Notes: generated by a model not told the origin, from the letters alone. Shown: positions 31,907 through 40,134, counted from the stretch's first letter. The stretch is 64,000 nucleotides of DNA from QYQD01 sp040754095 (GCA_040754095.1 JBFMFO010000015.1:4026-68025), one strand, 5' to 3'. Program-made: numbers and translations.

Positions 31907-32272
31907 ATGTCCAAAACAGAAAATCCGAAACAGTATGATTTAGAAGATCGCACTTTTATATTCGCAGGAAAGATAAGAACCTTTGTAAATAATATGCCTA
32001 AAACAGTTGCAAATATTGAAGACGGCAGACAACTGATAAGGGCCTCCGGTTCGGTTGGCGCCAATTATATCGAGGCGAATGAAGCGCTAAGCAAGAAAGA
32101 TTTTGTCATGAGGATTAAGATTTGTCGTAAGGAGGCCAAGGAGAGTCGATACTGGTTAAAATTGATAGACACCGATGGTGAACAGGAGTGTGAAAACGAA
32201 CGAGAGGGTTTAGAACAAGAAGCGACGGAACTTATGAATATCTTCGGAGCCATTCTACGTAAGATTGAATAA
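31907..32272 (+). CDS. Four-helix-bundle protein (23S rRNA intervening-sequence / S23 family)
   Basis: 121 residues of the short helical TIGR02436-type family, related to the Avd accessory protein of diversity-generating retroelements. Characteristic are NPKQYDLEDRTFIFA, the RASGSVGANYIEANEA helix turn and MRIKICRKEAKESRYWLKLI. The basic face of the bundle suggests nucleic-acid binding. The exact role is unknown. The start codon and first 10 residues lie inside the left arm of the surrounding stem-loop, and no ribosome-binding site is visible, so translation may be low or depend on RNA folding. Confidence 0.88.
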   Translation: MSKTENPKQYDLEDRTFIFAGKIRTFVNNMPKTVANIEDGRQLIRASGSVGANYIEANEALSKKDFVMRIKICRKEAKESRYWLKLIDTDGEQECENEREGLEQEATELMNIFGAILRKIE

Positions 32273-32277
32273 TGATG

Positions 32278-32407
32278 GTCTCGTAAAAAGTCTGAAAAGG
32301 CTATTTTCTGTCATTCCGGCGAAAGCCGGAATCCAGCAAATTCAATATGTTCTGGATGCCGGATCAAGTCCGGCATGACGATTTCAGGACTTTTTACGAA
32401 TTCATCA
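32278..32407. repeat. TCGTAAAAAGTC inverted-end element nested inside the IVS-like element
   Basis: TGATGGTCTCGTAAAAAGTC (from about 32274) and GACTTTTTACGAATTCATCA (to about 32407) are 20-base inverted ends with 3 mismatches. Inside are TCATTCCGGCGAAAGCCGG and GATCAAGTCCGGCATGACG hairpins. Single ends occur at 11163 and 41418, and the core at 41543-41573. It sits between the four-helix gene and the right arm of the outer element. Confidence 0.75.
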
Positions 32408-32491
32408 ATAATAATGTTTTGAAAATTTGATATTTGAATTTTGTATTTGTTTCGTATTTCGATATTCGAATTTCGGATTTAAGGATTGATT

Positions 32492-32842
32492 ATGCCTAAA
32501 CGGATTGTAATCAGGAATGTAAAAATAGATGAGGCCCGGCCGGGATCGGTGGTAGGCAAGGACATGCTGAACCCCCAGGGACAGATGATCCTGGCGAAGG
32601 GGTCCAGACTGACACCGGACCCCATAGACAGGCTCAAGCGGTTAGGTGTCGGCAGTATTCCCATTGAGACGGAAGAGGAGGCGGCCCGTGTTGACCCAAA
32701 GGCCCTGGAAGAAAAAATGCAAAGGGTTGACACCTTAATTGAAAGGAAATTCTGCCGGGCCTCCCCAGATAACCGCACCATGATGGGCCTAAAAGAGATA
32801 TTCAGGGAGTTTATGAAGGGAAAGATCAGCAATGGATCGTGA
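32492..32842 (+). CDS. Small protein paired with HDOD (unknown function)
   Basis: 116 residues, not assigned to a named family. The segment DEARPGSVVGKDMLNPQGQMILAKGSRLT resembles the short beta domain found next to HD-GYP domains, including the C-terminus of the REC-HD-GYP protein at 30607. A charged helical part follows. No catalytic residues are visible. AAGGA at 32481-32485, partly supplied by the end of the repeat, favours the ATG at 32492 over the TTG at 32486. The stop overlaps the HDOD start by 11 bases, so the two are translated together and may form a complex (inference). Confidence 0.75.
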   Translation: MPKRIVIRNVKIDEARPGSVVGKDMLNPQGQMILAKGSRLTPDPIDRLKRLGVGSIPIETEEEAARVDPKALEEKMQRVDTLIERKFCRASPDNRTMMGLKEIFREFMKGKISNGS

Positions 32843-33692
32843 AGAGATCAGGGCGAAGATAAAGGAGACTGCCGAGCTTGCCACGATCTCGGCCGTGGCC
32901 TTACAGACCGCACAGCTCCTTAGAAATCCCAACGTGCCCGTCAGTAAGATTACGGAGACCGTCAGCCTCGATCAGTCATTAACTGCAAAGATACTCCGCC
33001 TTGTCAACTCATCGTTTTATGGCTTTCAGGGACGGATCAGTTCTCTCTCCCAGGCCGTGATGTTACTGGGGTTCAGTACAGTGCGGAATGTCATCCTTTC
33101 GGTTTCCGTCCTCAAGGCATTTTCCGGTGACAAGGGGTGTAAGGTCTTTGACGTAGCCAGGTTCTGGGAACATTCCGTAGGCACGGCCTTTGTAGCCAAA
33201 ATCCTGGCCGAACATGTCAAGTTTAAAGAGCCTGAAGATGCCTTTATTGGCGGCTTGTTGCATGACATAGGCCGGGTTTTTATAGTCCAGTTTCTGCGGC
33301 CGGAGGTGGAAAAAATCTTCGATCTTATGATTAAAGAAGATATTCCTATGCGGGAGGCCGAGGAAAAGGTGTTAGATGCGGATCATGCCTGGATGGGTTA
33401 TGTGATGGCCAAAAACTGGCATTTCCCGCCTGTACTCTGTTCCGCTATAGGCCTTCATCATGCCCCAAACGGCAAGGATGAGGAATTTCTTCTGGCCTCG
33501 ATCATTCATCTGTCGGATATAATCTGCCGGGGGATGGATCTCGGGTGCGGTGGCGATGACTTTGTCCCTGATGTCAGCCCGGCCGCCTGGCGGGAACTTT
33601 CCATGTCCTTAGAAGATGTAACGGTCTTAATACAAAAAACAGGTGAAAACCTGTGCCAGATCGAGGAATTTCTGGCTATATTGCGCTCGTAA
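32832..33692 (+). CDS. HDOD-domain protein
   Basis: 286 residues. The HDOD domain spans about 15-215: AVALQTAQLLRNPNVPVSKI, LDQSLTAKILRLVNSSFYGF, ISSLSQAVMLLGFSTVRNV and GGLLHDIGR, with His and Asp of the HD motif kept. It continues with HAWMGYVMAKNWHFPP and LHHAP. HDOD proteins act in signalling and are often linked to c-di-GMP or chemotaxis. A ligand has rarely been shown. It follows its small partner with an 11-base overlap. The tRNA gene behind it is convergent. Confidence 0.92.
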   Translation: MDREEIRAKIKETAELATISAVALQTAQLLRNPNVPVSKITETVSLDQSLTAKILRLVNSSFYGFQGRISSLSQAVMLLGFSTVRNVILSVSVLKAFSGDKGCKVFDVARFWEHSVGTAFVAKILAEHVKFKEPEDAFIGGLLHDIGRVFIVQFLRPEVEKIFDLMIKEDIPMREAEEKVLDADHAWMGYVMAKNWHFPPVLCSAIGLHHAPNGKDEEFLLASIIHLSDIICRGMDLGCGGDDFVPDVSPAAWRELSMSLEDVTVLIQKTGENLCQIEEFLAILRS

Positions 33693-33762
33693 CAATCTGC
33701 TATCAGCCTTCAGACCTTCGACCAACTGATCGCTGATAGCTGACTGCTGATGGCTTTTTGAA

Positions 33763-33839
<77 letters not shown>

Positions 33840-33987
33840 AGTCAGAAAGGATCGGTTCAATTTTTAACATGGGATATATTACAATGCAAGTGTTAGTTGA
33901 CATAGGCCCCGGTGGGGTAATTAAAAGTTCAAATTTCAAAATCCAAAGTTCAAATGACTTAGTGAATGTCATTAGTCAATCAGTCAT

Positions 33988-34053
33988 GTAGGGTGGGCTT
34001 TGCCCACCATCATTGGCGGCGTAGTAGTTTTGGTGGGCAAAGCCCACCCTACG
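33988..34053. repeat. GTAGGGTGGGC inverted repeat, copy 3
   Basis: GTAGGGTGGGCTTTGCCCACC and GGTGGGCAAAGCCCACCCTAC are perfectly complementary arms around ATCATTGGCGGCGTAGTAG. It lies just beyond the stop of the phosphoesterase gene on the minus strand and may act as a terminator hairpin. Confidence 0.75.
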
Positions 34054-34066
34054 GCACTTTTTCCTT

Positions 34067-34720
34067 CTATAACCTCTTAAGCTCTACCTGGATATTTTTC
34101 GCATCGGTTAATATCTCTACATATCCGCCATCTTTCAGCATGCCGGGATTTATAATCGTAGTCTGGCCTATGGTGTCATGGCCTGCGGCCTCGTGAATAT
34201 GGCCGGTGATACATGCCTGGGGCTGGTGCTCCTCAATGAAGGAGCGCACGGCTTTGCTTCCTACATGGTGGCCACCGGCAACCACATCCACGCTGGTATT
34301 GAAGGGAGGGGCGTGGGCAACGAAGATTTTCAGGGCTGCGTCTTTTACTTTTTCATATCCCTGATAAATAAAGTTTTTAATCTCTTCTTCGCTATATTCG
34401 ATGGGGGTATTAAACGGCGTATAATTGGAACCACCCACACCAAAAATGCCTATATCTCCTATTAGAAACCCGTTGGCGTGGAGGTTTATATGGAGTTCGG
34501 TCAGGTAATCCTGCACTGCCTTCTGATCAAAATTGCCCGCCTGGGCATAAACCTTAGCGTTATATCTTCGGATGTTTTCCAAGACCACTTTGGCCTTATC
34601 TATCCCACCCACGTTTGTTAAGTCGCCGGTGATAACGACACAGTCAGCACGGGAGAGGTCTTTAATTTTTTCTATATTTTCCGTGCGTTCGTGGATATCG
34701 CCGAAGGCTATGATGCGCAT
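34067..34720 (-). CDS. Cytoplasmic metallophosphoesterase (calcineurin-like)
   Basis: 217 residues without a signal or membrane segment. Motifs: FGDIHER (DxH), ITGDLTN (GDxxx), AGNFDQ in place of GNHD, FVAHAPP, and TGHIHEAAG (GHxH). The third motif has Asn and Asp but lacks the usual His, which is common in the YfcE/Icc-like branch related to archaeal nucleases. The substrate is unknown. It is monocistronic on the minus strand. Confidence 0.85.
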   Translation of the reverse strand: MRIIAFGDIHERTENIEKIKDLSRADCVVITGDLTNVGGIDKAKVVLENIRRYNAKVYAQAGNFDQKAVQDYLTELHINLHANGFLIGDIGIFGVGGSNYTPFNTPIEYSEEEIKNFIYQGYEKVKDAALKIFVAHAPPFNTSVDVVAGGHHVGSKAVRSFIEEHQPQACITGHIHEAAGHDTIGQTTIINPGMLKDGGYVEILTDAKNIQVELKRL

Positions 34721-34759
34721 GGCTATTACTACGTCCCGGAATTTCTATAACATATTGAA

Positions 34760-34977
34760 ATGACAAGGGTTCTTGAGGCTTCACTTTTTGCCTCGCGAAC
34801 GGAATAATGGAATGTTGGAATAATGGAATATTGAGTTATGTAGTTACGTAGGGTGGACACCCCCCTACAGTATGACTGGACTTAAGGCTTCAGCCTTTTA
34901 TAAAACCCTGAAGGGTTAACTCCAGTACTGCTAAACCCATCATTCCAATATTCCAGTATTCCAATTGAGGCGAAGCC
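34760..34977. repeat. GGAATAATGGAAT inverted repeat block
   Basis: GAACGGAATAATGGAATGTTGGAATAATGG-type sequence on the left pairs with CATTCCAATATTCCAGTATTCC on the right (about 34940-34966). The flanks GAGGCTTC and GAGGCGAAG are also related. A partial GTAGGGTGG unit and a CTTAAGGCTTCAGCC/CCCTGAAGGG hairpin lie between. No gene is visible. Confidence 0.6.
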
Positions 34978-34978
34978 C

Positions 34979-35626
34979 CTAAGTTCTTATAAAGTCCGTA
35001 ATGTAAGCGTTCGTCTCTCTTTCCTCTCCCAGGGTCGAGACAGGAGAATCTCCGTAATCATGTCCCGGCCAGATGATGGTTTCGTCCGGCAACACCAAAA
35101 TTCGCTCTTTTATAGATTGTAGCAGAGTCTCAAGCGAGCCGCCAGGCAAGTCGGTTCGTCCTACTGCCCCAACAAATAACGTGTCTCCCGTAAAAAGATT
35201 CCCTTCACCATACAGGCAGATAGCACCCGGGGTATGGCCGGGCGTGTGGATAGCTTTGAGCGCAGCATTCCCCACGGTTATCGTATCTCCATCTTTGATA
35301 CGGATATCCGCAGGGGGAACCGGGTCAAACCCCATCTGGCGGTAAAACATCTGAATCTTCGGGTCGGAAAAGAGATCGTCATCCATCTCGTGCATGACTA
35401 TCTGTGCCCCGGTTAACTCCTTTATCCGCCTGTTGCCGCAGGTATGGTCAGGGTGGCCGTGCGTATTGACCACATATTGGATTTCAAGCCCAAGGTCTTT
35501 TGCGGCCTGCACAACCTCATCTTCATTCCCGGCCGGGTCGATGAAAAGCGCCTTTTTAGTCTGAGGACAGCCGACTATGTAACAACATACCGCCATGTGG
35601 CCAACTATCATCTGTTTAATAATCAT
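34979..35626 (-). CDS. MBL-fold hydrolase (glyoxalase II / persulfide dioxygenase-like)
   Basis: 215 residues. The metal site is NTHGHPDHTCG (HxHxDH) near residue 60, GHTPG further on, TGDTLF (Asp bridging) and WPGHDYG (last His). The short form, without a large substrate domain, fits small-thiol or persulfide hydrolases, but the substrate is not certain. The frame opens at 35674, but GGAG is well placed before the ATG at 35624-35626, which overlaps the stop of the thioredoxin-reductase-like gene by 11 bases. The overlap suggests linked redox roles. Confidence 0.85.
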   Translation of the reverse strand: MIIKQMIVGHMAVCCYIVGCPQTKKALFIDPAGNEDEVVQAAKDLGLEIQYVVNTHGHPDHTCGNRRIKELTGAQIVMHEMDDDLFSDPKIQMFYRQMGFDPVPPADIRIKDGDTITVGNAALKAIHTPGHTPGAICLYGEGNLFTGDTLFVGAVGRTDLPGGSLETLLQSIKERILVLPDETIIWPGHDYGDSPVSTLGEERETNAYITDFIRT

Positions 35627-36560
35627 GCCCCGGCTCCTGACCTTCAGCGCCTTCCCTACCCAGTTTTTTAACATAAGTTGCGGCGCTTATGCCCGCCACA
35701 CAACCTTCGCCCACTGCCTTGGCCATCTGGAAGGGTAGTCCGCAGATGTCCCCGGCCGCAAATATGCCCGGCACATTTGTCGCCTGCCTTTTATCCGTTA
35801 CTATGAATTGATATGATTCGGGATCCAGCGCAATATCGAGATTAAGCGTCAGCTCCAAAATTCCTTTGGCCCCCAATTCGACAAACAGGCCGTTTAAAGG
35901 AAGGACGCGGGTGTCTGTTAACACAACTTCTTTAAGCTCATCTTCTCCCTTAAGTTCCTTAACCCAATTCCCTTCCAGGAGTTCAATAGCGCTTTCCCTG
36001 ATCTGGCGCTCCAGGGGCGGGACGACAGAGAGTTGTTTACAGATGAGATAGACCTTTGAGGCATATTTGAGGAGGGTAAGGGCGCCGGTGGCGGCAGCCG
36101 AACCGTTTCCAATAACGGCCACCACCTGATTGCGGAAGAAGTTGGCATCGCAATCGACGCAGTAGCTTATTCCCCGCCCTAACAATTCTTTTTCCCCCTT
36201 GAGTCCCAACTTCTTGCGCGCTGCTCCCGTGGCCAGAATAAGGGCCCGGGCCTGTATCTCTTTGCCGCTTTCACTTTTGACAACAAAGGACCGATCGGCC
36301 CTTGCCAACTCCAGGGCGTCTTCTCCCAGGAGATGGGCGCCGAAGGCCTCCGCCTGCTTTCTCCCCGTCTCAAGCAGCTCAGTGCCGCTGGTATTAAGAA
36401 CTGAACAATAGTTTTCAATATGGGCAGCGGCAAAAAGACTGCTCTTGTCCAACCTTCCCATGACCAAAACAGAGACCTTGCGCCTTGCCACATGGATAGC
36501 CGCTTGCAGTCCGGCCGGGCCCGTTCCCAGGATAACAACATCATAATTGAGCGATGGCAC
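35616..36560 (-). CDS. Thioredoxin reductase-like FAD/NAD(P) oxidoreductase
   Basis: 314 residues, the length of TrxB. FAD site ILGTGPAGLQAAIHVAR near residue 10, redox pair CVDC (SYCVDCDANFF) near 137, NAD(P) site VIGNGSAAATGA near 150, and FAD motif GIFAAGDICGLP near 272. TrxB usually has CATC, so the CVDC pair and the divergent NAD(P) motif may point to another disulfide substrate. The start is GTG at 36558-36560, 6 bases after AGGAGG; the longer GTG start at 36575 would contain that site. It lies 21 bases after yacG. Confidence 0.88.
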   Translation of the reverse strand: MPSLNYDVVILGTGPAGLQAAIHVARRKVSVLVMGRLDKSSLFAAAHIENYCSVLNTSGTELLETGRKQAEAFGAHLLGEDALELARADRSFVVKSESGKEIQARALILATGAARKKLGLKGEKELLGRGISYCVDCDANFFRNQVVAVIGNGSAAATGALTLLKYASKVYLICKQLSVVPPLERQIRESAIELLEGNWVKELKGEDELKEVVLTDTRVLPLNGLFVELGAKGILELTLNLDIALDPESYQFIVTDKRQATNVPGIFAAGDICGLPFQMAKAVGEGCVAGISAATYVKKLGREGAEGQEPGHDY

Positions 36561-36581
36561 ACACAACCTCCTCACATTTTT

Positions 36582-36764
36582 TCACCGTCTTCTATCTTCC
36601 TTTTCCGTATCAGCCGTTGCAGTCTCCGGTTCACCCGGGATACGATAACCTTCATCAATCCATTTGCCGAGATCGATCAGCTTGCAACGCTCGGAGCAAA
36701 AGGGACGGAAGGGATTCCCTTCCCATGAAGTTGATTTATGACAGACCGGGCATTTAATCTTCAC
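36582..36764 (-). CDS. yacG: Zinc-binding protein YacG
   Basis: 60 residues. The four cysteines CPVC and FCSERC form the YacG zinc site, and KLIDLGKWIDEGYRIPGEP is the conserved segment behind it. In E. coli YacG binds and inhibits DNA gyrase. The ATG overlaps the stop of the upstream stress-protein gene (ATGA), so it is translated with it. Pairing with a Usp gene rather than coaE is notable. Confidence 0.92.
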   Translation of the reverse strand: MKIKCPVCHKSTSWEGNPFRPFCSERCKLIDLGKWIDEGYRIPGEPETATADTEKEDRRR

Positions 36765-37702
36765 GATACTATCCAGACGGCCAGGTTCTCACCGGAGGCC
36801 AAAATCTTACTGGAAACGCTGCCCATAAAAAATTCCCGGGTTTTAGATATCCCTTTCCTGGCCATAACAATCGTACCGAAATCCCGCCGCTGCGCTTCAC
36901 GAAGAATCTCTCTGGCTACGTTGGTCGGCCCCTTTTTGATCTTATATTTGACTTGTTTTCCCGGAAGGCCCGCGTCCTGCAGCATTTTTTTCGCCTGTTC
37001 AAAGATTGCGTATATGTCTTCGGCCTCCTTTTCCATCCACAGGTCTTCAATATCCGGAAGATCAATCTCTTCTTCAGCGGTGAAAAGACCAAGACCGGGC
37101 AGGACGTGATAAAGCGTGACCTCTATGCCGGGCAGTCCATCAATCATGAAACCCAGGTGATCGACGGCTTTCAGAGATGCATCTGAGGCGTCCATCGGCA
37201 TCAGGATTTTATGGGAGGTTATCTTTCCGTCTATCACCCAGACAGGCCGTGTGTGCAGCGCCTGTGCAATTTTTGTTGATATGCTTCCCATGATAGCCGA
37301 TTCCAACTTAGATAGACCGCGGCGTCCGATGACCACAGCGTCATAATTCCCTTTTTCGGCTTCGAAGATAATATCCCTGGCCGGCCCTATTTTTTTCTCC
37401 ACGATTTGGGTATTAATGAGTCCTGCGCCAAGACCTGCCTTTGTAAGAATGGCCCTTCCTTTATCCATGATGGCCCGGCCCTTGCGTCTGTGAATATCCA
37501 TCAACTGCTGAGCTTTCTGGCTTAATACCTGCCAGTCTCCGTACCCTTCTCCTTTCTCAGTGAGAACAAGGGGCAGTGGGGGAAGAACATAAAAAAGGGT
37601 TACCCGGATTTGGGAATCTTTACCAAAGAGATGCCCGATGTAGGCTACGGCTCTTTCCGAATGTATGGAGCCATCAGTGGCCACGAGTACTTTTTTGTCC
37701 AT
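36761..37702 (-). CDS. Tandem universal stress protein (two Usp domains)
   Basis: 313 residues. Domain 1 (1-150) has VLVATDGSIHSERAV and the full ATP motif GRRGLSKLESAIMGS. Domain 2 (155-313) has ILMPMDASDASLKAV and the motif ARKGISKTREFFMGS, where the first Gly is Ala, so nucleotide binding may be weaker. It is the third gene-pair partner in the run ykgJ-like, usp, yacG, trxB-like, MBL, all on the minus strand with short gaps or overlaps. A stress or redox role is likely. Confidence 0.92.
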   Translation of the reverse strand: MDKKVLVATDGSIHSERAVAYIGHLFGKDSQIRVTLFYVLPPLPLVLTEKGEGYGDWQVLSQKAQQLMDIHRRKGRAIMDKGRAILTKAGLGAGLINTQIVEKKIGPARDIIFEAEKGNYDAVVIGRRGLSKLESAIMGSISTKIAQALHTRPVWVIDGKITSHKILMPMDASDASLKAVDHLGFMIDGLPGIEVTLYHVLPGLGLFTAEEEIDLPDIEDLWMEKEAEDIYAIFEQAKKMLQDAGLPGKQVKYKIKKGPTNVAREILREAQRRDFGTIVMARKGISKTREFFMGSVSSKILASGENLAVWIVS

Positions 37703-37742
37703 GAAATGGGTCTCCCTTCATCCTGGATTTCTGCCGCCGGGT

Positions 37743-38141
37743 TCATTCCTTTGCCGCCGGTTCTTCTCCAAGGACCGCCTCAACATAGGGCAGGGCATCC
37801 TCAAAAGTGATGTCCTTATTAAACCCGGGACAATTTTGTTGAATTATCAGAAAGCTGGTCTGATCAAGGAGGCTGGGGACAAAAGGCCATTCACGGCAAC
37901 GCCCGGGCTTAAACGCATGTATGGAACATTTCCCATCCCAGAATATGCAGTGGTTATTCACTACCTTCATCTGGATTTGTCCGCCTTTTAGGATACAATA
38001 CTTGTCGAGACATTCCTTTTCGGATAGGCGCAGGCCTGAGGCCATACGGGATACATCTGCCGGAGTCAGGCATATAGTGCTCTCGCCATGACAGCAGTCG
38101 TTACACATCTGACAGGTGAATAATATTTCTTCGGGATCCAT
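37743..38141 (-). CDS. YkgJ-family cysteine-cluster protein
   Basis: 132 residues from the ATG at 38141, which has GGAAAG 8 bases upstream; the longer frame to 38219 lacks a good site. A CxxCxxCC cluster (CQMCNDCC) is followed by a Cys in STICL, YCILKG, NNHCIFW, GKCSIH and GRCREWP. About eight to ten cysteines could hold zinc or an iron-sulfur cluster, as in the UPF0153/YkgJ family. The function is unknown. It lies 40 bases before the tandem Usp gene and is probably the first gene of that operon. Confidence 0.85.
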   Translation of the reverse strand: MDPEEILFTCQMCNDCCHGESTICLTPADVSRMASGLRLSEKECLDKYCILKGGQIQMKVVNNHCIFWDGKCSIHAFKPGRCREWPFVPSLLDQTSFLIIQQNCPGFNKDITFEDALPYVEAVLGEEPAAKE

Positions 38142-38265
38142 GTGATTCGCTTTCCTACTCATGGTTGTAACCGGCCATCGGTTATTAACCGGCACCATAG
38201 ATATGAGCCATGACTTCAAGCAAAGGTAGCGTAGTTGTTCTTAATTGGCAAGAATTTTATTATCA

Positions 38266-38516
38266 GGACTTTCCCCACATTCTTATGGAAGCCTCTGTTC
38301 CTGAGCGAAACTTGCTGGAGCAGTTGGGCACCCTTCGAGGGCGAGCAGGGAGGGGAACCCCAGCCCTTTAGGCTGGAAGGGGCAGGTATTCCCCGCCTGC
38401 GAGTCCCGAAAGGGTCACTGCGCAAGCCGTGAAGCGAAGGAATAACGGCTTCCATTTCTAGAATGCGAAAATTGGATAAAAATTAACACGTTGGCAAGAT
38501 TTTTTGGGGAAAGTCC
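38266..38516. repeat. GC-rich structured repeat, copy 2 (inverted)
   Basis: Ends GGACTTTCCCC (38266-38276) and GGGGAAAGTCC (38506-38516) are perfect 11-base inverted repeats. The core holds GAGCGAAACTTGCTGGAGCAG, CCAGCCCTTTAGGCTGG, CACTGCGCAAGCCGTGAAGCG and GGCTTCCATTTCTAG, the inverse of 60963-61166. In the central hairpin the stem is kept while the loop differs from the other copies, which hints at a selected RNA or DNA fold. Confidence 0.75.
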
Positions 38517-38531
38517 TATTTTGTTTTTTTG

Positions 38532-38903
38532 TTATACGGGGGCCTTGAAATAGCCTTTTCCCGCCTTTCGGAAGATGGAAAATTCCAGATGGTGTTCTGC
38601 CAGCCTCTCCCTGGCGACACCGCCGGCGCTTTCATCTATAGCCAGGGCCATGCCGCAGTCTGAACTGATTTCGCGCGGGACGGGTATGAGTTCACAGGGA
38701 ATATCTTCTTTTTTGAGCGCCTTCTCCGCCTTGAGGACATAGTGGATGGAGTCAAAGATAAAGATAAGTTGGGTGTTGCTGTAACTACTCAGCTTGTCAG
38801 GTTCACGGTTCACGGTTGGTTGCCCTGCTCTCTTCATATTTTTGGCGATAGTTGATAAATCCACGAATGGCAACACGTGTTCGTCCGGCCTGTTCGTAGA
38901 CAT
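38532..38903 (-). CDS. DUF3343 protein with repeat-derived N-terminus
   Basis: The conserved DUF3343 part is the last 80 residues: LIFIFDSIHYVLKAEKALK, PCELIPVPREISSDCG and a final KAGKGYFKAP. DUF3343 proteins resemble small sulfur or selenium carriers and are found beside YedF and TIGR01977-type desulfurases, as here. Everything upstream of about residue 50 is encoded by the TAACTACTCAG repeat at 38781-38979. Its start is therefore uncertain: ATG at 38903 or 38837 are the only ATGs, and neither has a ribosome-binding site. The native start seems to have been displaced. Confidence 0.7.
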   Translation of the reverse strand: MSTNRPDEHVLPFVDLSTIAKNMKRAGQPTVNREPDKLSSYSNTQLIFIFDSIHYVLKAEKALKKEDIPCELIPVPREISSDCGMALAIDESAGGVARERLAEHHLEFSIFRKAGKGYFKAPV

Positions 38904-38979
38904 CTTTTTAAGGTTCACCGTTCACCGTTCCGGGTTTCGTTAACCCTGAACCCCTGAACCTTGAACCTGAGTAGTTACT
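38781..38979. repeat. TAACTACTCAG inverted repeat, copy 2
   Basis: The left end GTAACTACTCAGCTTGTCAGG and right end CCTTGAACCTGAGTAGTTAC are inverted. Inside are doubled GGTTCACGG and the complementary GTTCACCGTTCACCG. The middle (about 38825-38905) differs from copy 1 at 909-1020. The element covers the junction of the cysteine-desulfurase-like and DUF3343 genes. Confidence 0.75.
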
Positions 38980-38988
38980 TTCTGTCTA

Positions 38989-40131
38989 TCATCTGCGGCT
39001 TATCTCATCTATCGCCCTTATGACTTGGTCAACTTCCTCCATGGTATTGAAATAACCAAGGGAAAGACGGACAGTGCCGTCCGGGAATGTGCCGATGGTC
39101 TTGTGGGCTATCGGAGCGCACTGCAACCCCCCACGAGTCATTATACCATATTTTCGGTCGAGAGTCAGGCATACCTCAGAGGGGCTTTTACCCTCAATGT
39201 TCAAAGAGACAATAGCCGTCTTTTCATCGGCAGCCTGGGGGCCGTAAATTTTTACGCCCCTGATACCGCCTAGCCCCTCCATCATCTGCCGGATGAGTTG
39301 CAATTCGTGGTCCCGGATGCGTTCAATCCCTTGCTCCCGGATGAATCTTATCCCGGCATCCAGTCCGGCGATGCCTAAGGTATTAGGCGTGCCGCTCTCA
39401 TAGCGATCCGGAAGAAAATCAGGATGCGCCCAAGACTCAGAACGGCTTCCGGTTCCACCCCTCTTAAGGGGGTTTAGACGAATATCTTTTGACAGACAGA
39501 GTCCGCCGATGCCCGTGGGACCCAGAAGTGATTTATGGCCGGTAAAGGCCAGAAAATCGATCCCGGCCTCCTGCATATCAATGGGTATTACGCCGGCGCT
39601 CTGCGCCGTATCTACAAGAAAAAAGGCATCCCCCTTGATTTCACCTACTGCTTCAATCGGAAGTATGGTGCCGGTCACGTTAGAGGCGTGGTTGACTACA
39701 ACGAATCTTGTTTCCGACCTCAGGACCCTTCGGATATCCTCCGGGTCGAGCTGTCCCTGATCGTCACAGGAAACTACAGTAAAATCTACGTTGCGGGACT
39801 CCCTGAGATATTGCAAGGGGCGCATAACCGAATTGTGCTCCATAGAGGTAGTAACCACGTGGTCGCCGGGCTGGAGGAGACCCAGAAGGACGAGGTTCAG
39901 AGATTCCGTGACATTGGCCGTAAAGATAACCTGTTCGGAAGAAGGACAATTGAAAAAAACCGCTATTGTCTCGCGGGCCTCAAAGACTGCCCTCCCCGCC
40001 TCTATAGCGTATCTGTGTGCCGAACGTCCCGGACTTCCTGAGGTATTGGTAAGGAATGACGAGATGGCCTCGACCACTGCTTTCGGTTTAGGGAAAGACG
40101 TAGCGGCCTGATCACAGTAAATAGGCATCAT
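38989..40131 (-). CDS. Cysteine desulfurase-like PLP enzyme (TIGR01977 type)
   Basis: 380 residues, class V aminotransferase fold. The PLP lysine is in AFTGHKSLLGP (about 206), MEHNSVMRP and DTAQSAGV give the PLP-ring contacts, and the catalytic Cys is in RGGLQCAP near 342. The pattern agrees with the family known as cysteine desulfurase family protein TIGR01977. Such genes co-occur with YedF and SelD and may supply sulfur or selenium from cysteine or selenocysteine for a labile selenium cofactor. It lies 3 bases after yedF. Confidence 0.88.
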   Translation of the reverse strand: MMPIYCDQAATSFPKPKAVVEAISSFLTNTSGSPGRSAHRYAIEAGRAVFEARETIAVFFNCPSSEQVIFTANVTESLNLVLLGLLQPGDHVVTTSMEHNSVMRPLQYLRESRNVDFTVVSCDDQGQLDPEDIRRVLRSETRFVVVNHASNVTGTILPIEAVGEIKGDAFFLVDTAQSAGVIPIDMQEAGIDFLAFTGHKSLLGPTGIGGLCLSKDIRLNPLKRGGTGSRSESWAHPDFLPDRYESGTPNTLGIAGLDAGIRFIREQGIERIRDHELQLIRQMMEGLGGIRGVKIYGPQAADEKTAIVSLNIEGKSPSEVCLTLDRKYGIMTRGGLQCAPIAHKTIGTFPDGTVRLSLGYFNTMEEVDQVIRAIDEISRR

Positions 40132-40134
40132 GTT

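Larger units (their letters stand above)
31866..32481. mobile_element. IVS-like element E carrying a four-helix-bundle gene
   Basis: The left arm starts TAAATTCGAAATCC at 31866. The right arm ends CGAATTTCGGATTTA at 32481. The first 37 bases of the left arm match the reverse complement of the right arm at 30 positions. Between them lie the gene at 31907-32272 and a second, nested repeat at 32278-32407. This layout, long complementary arms with a TIGR02436-type gene inside, is that of 23S rRNA intervening sequences, here placed between two signalling genes. Mobility is inferred, not shown. Confidence 0.6.

Noticed and set aside
31907..32272. Diversity-generating retroelement Avd gene
   Set aside because: No reverse transcriptase, template repeat or variable repeat is near. 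The protein is of the intervening-sequence branch.
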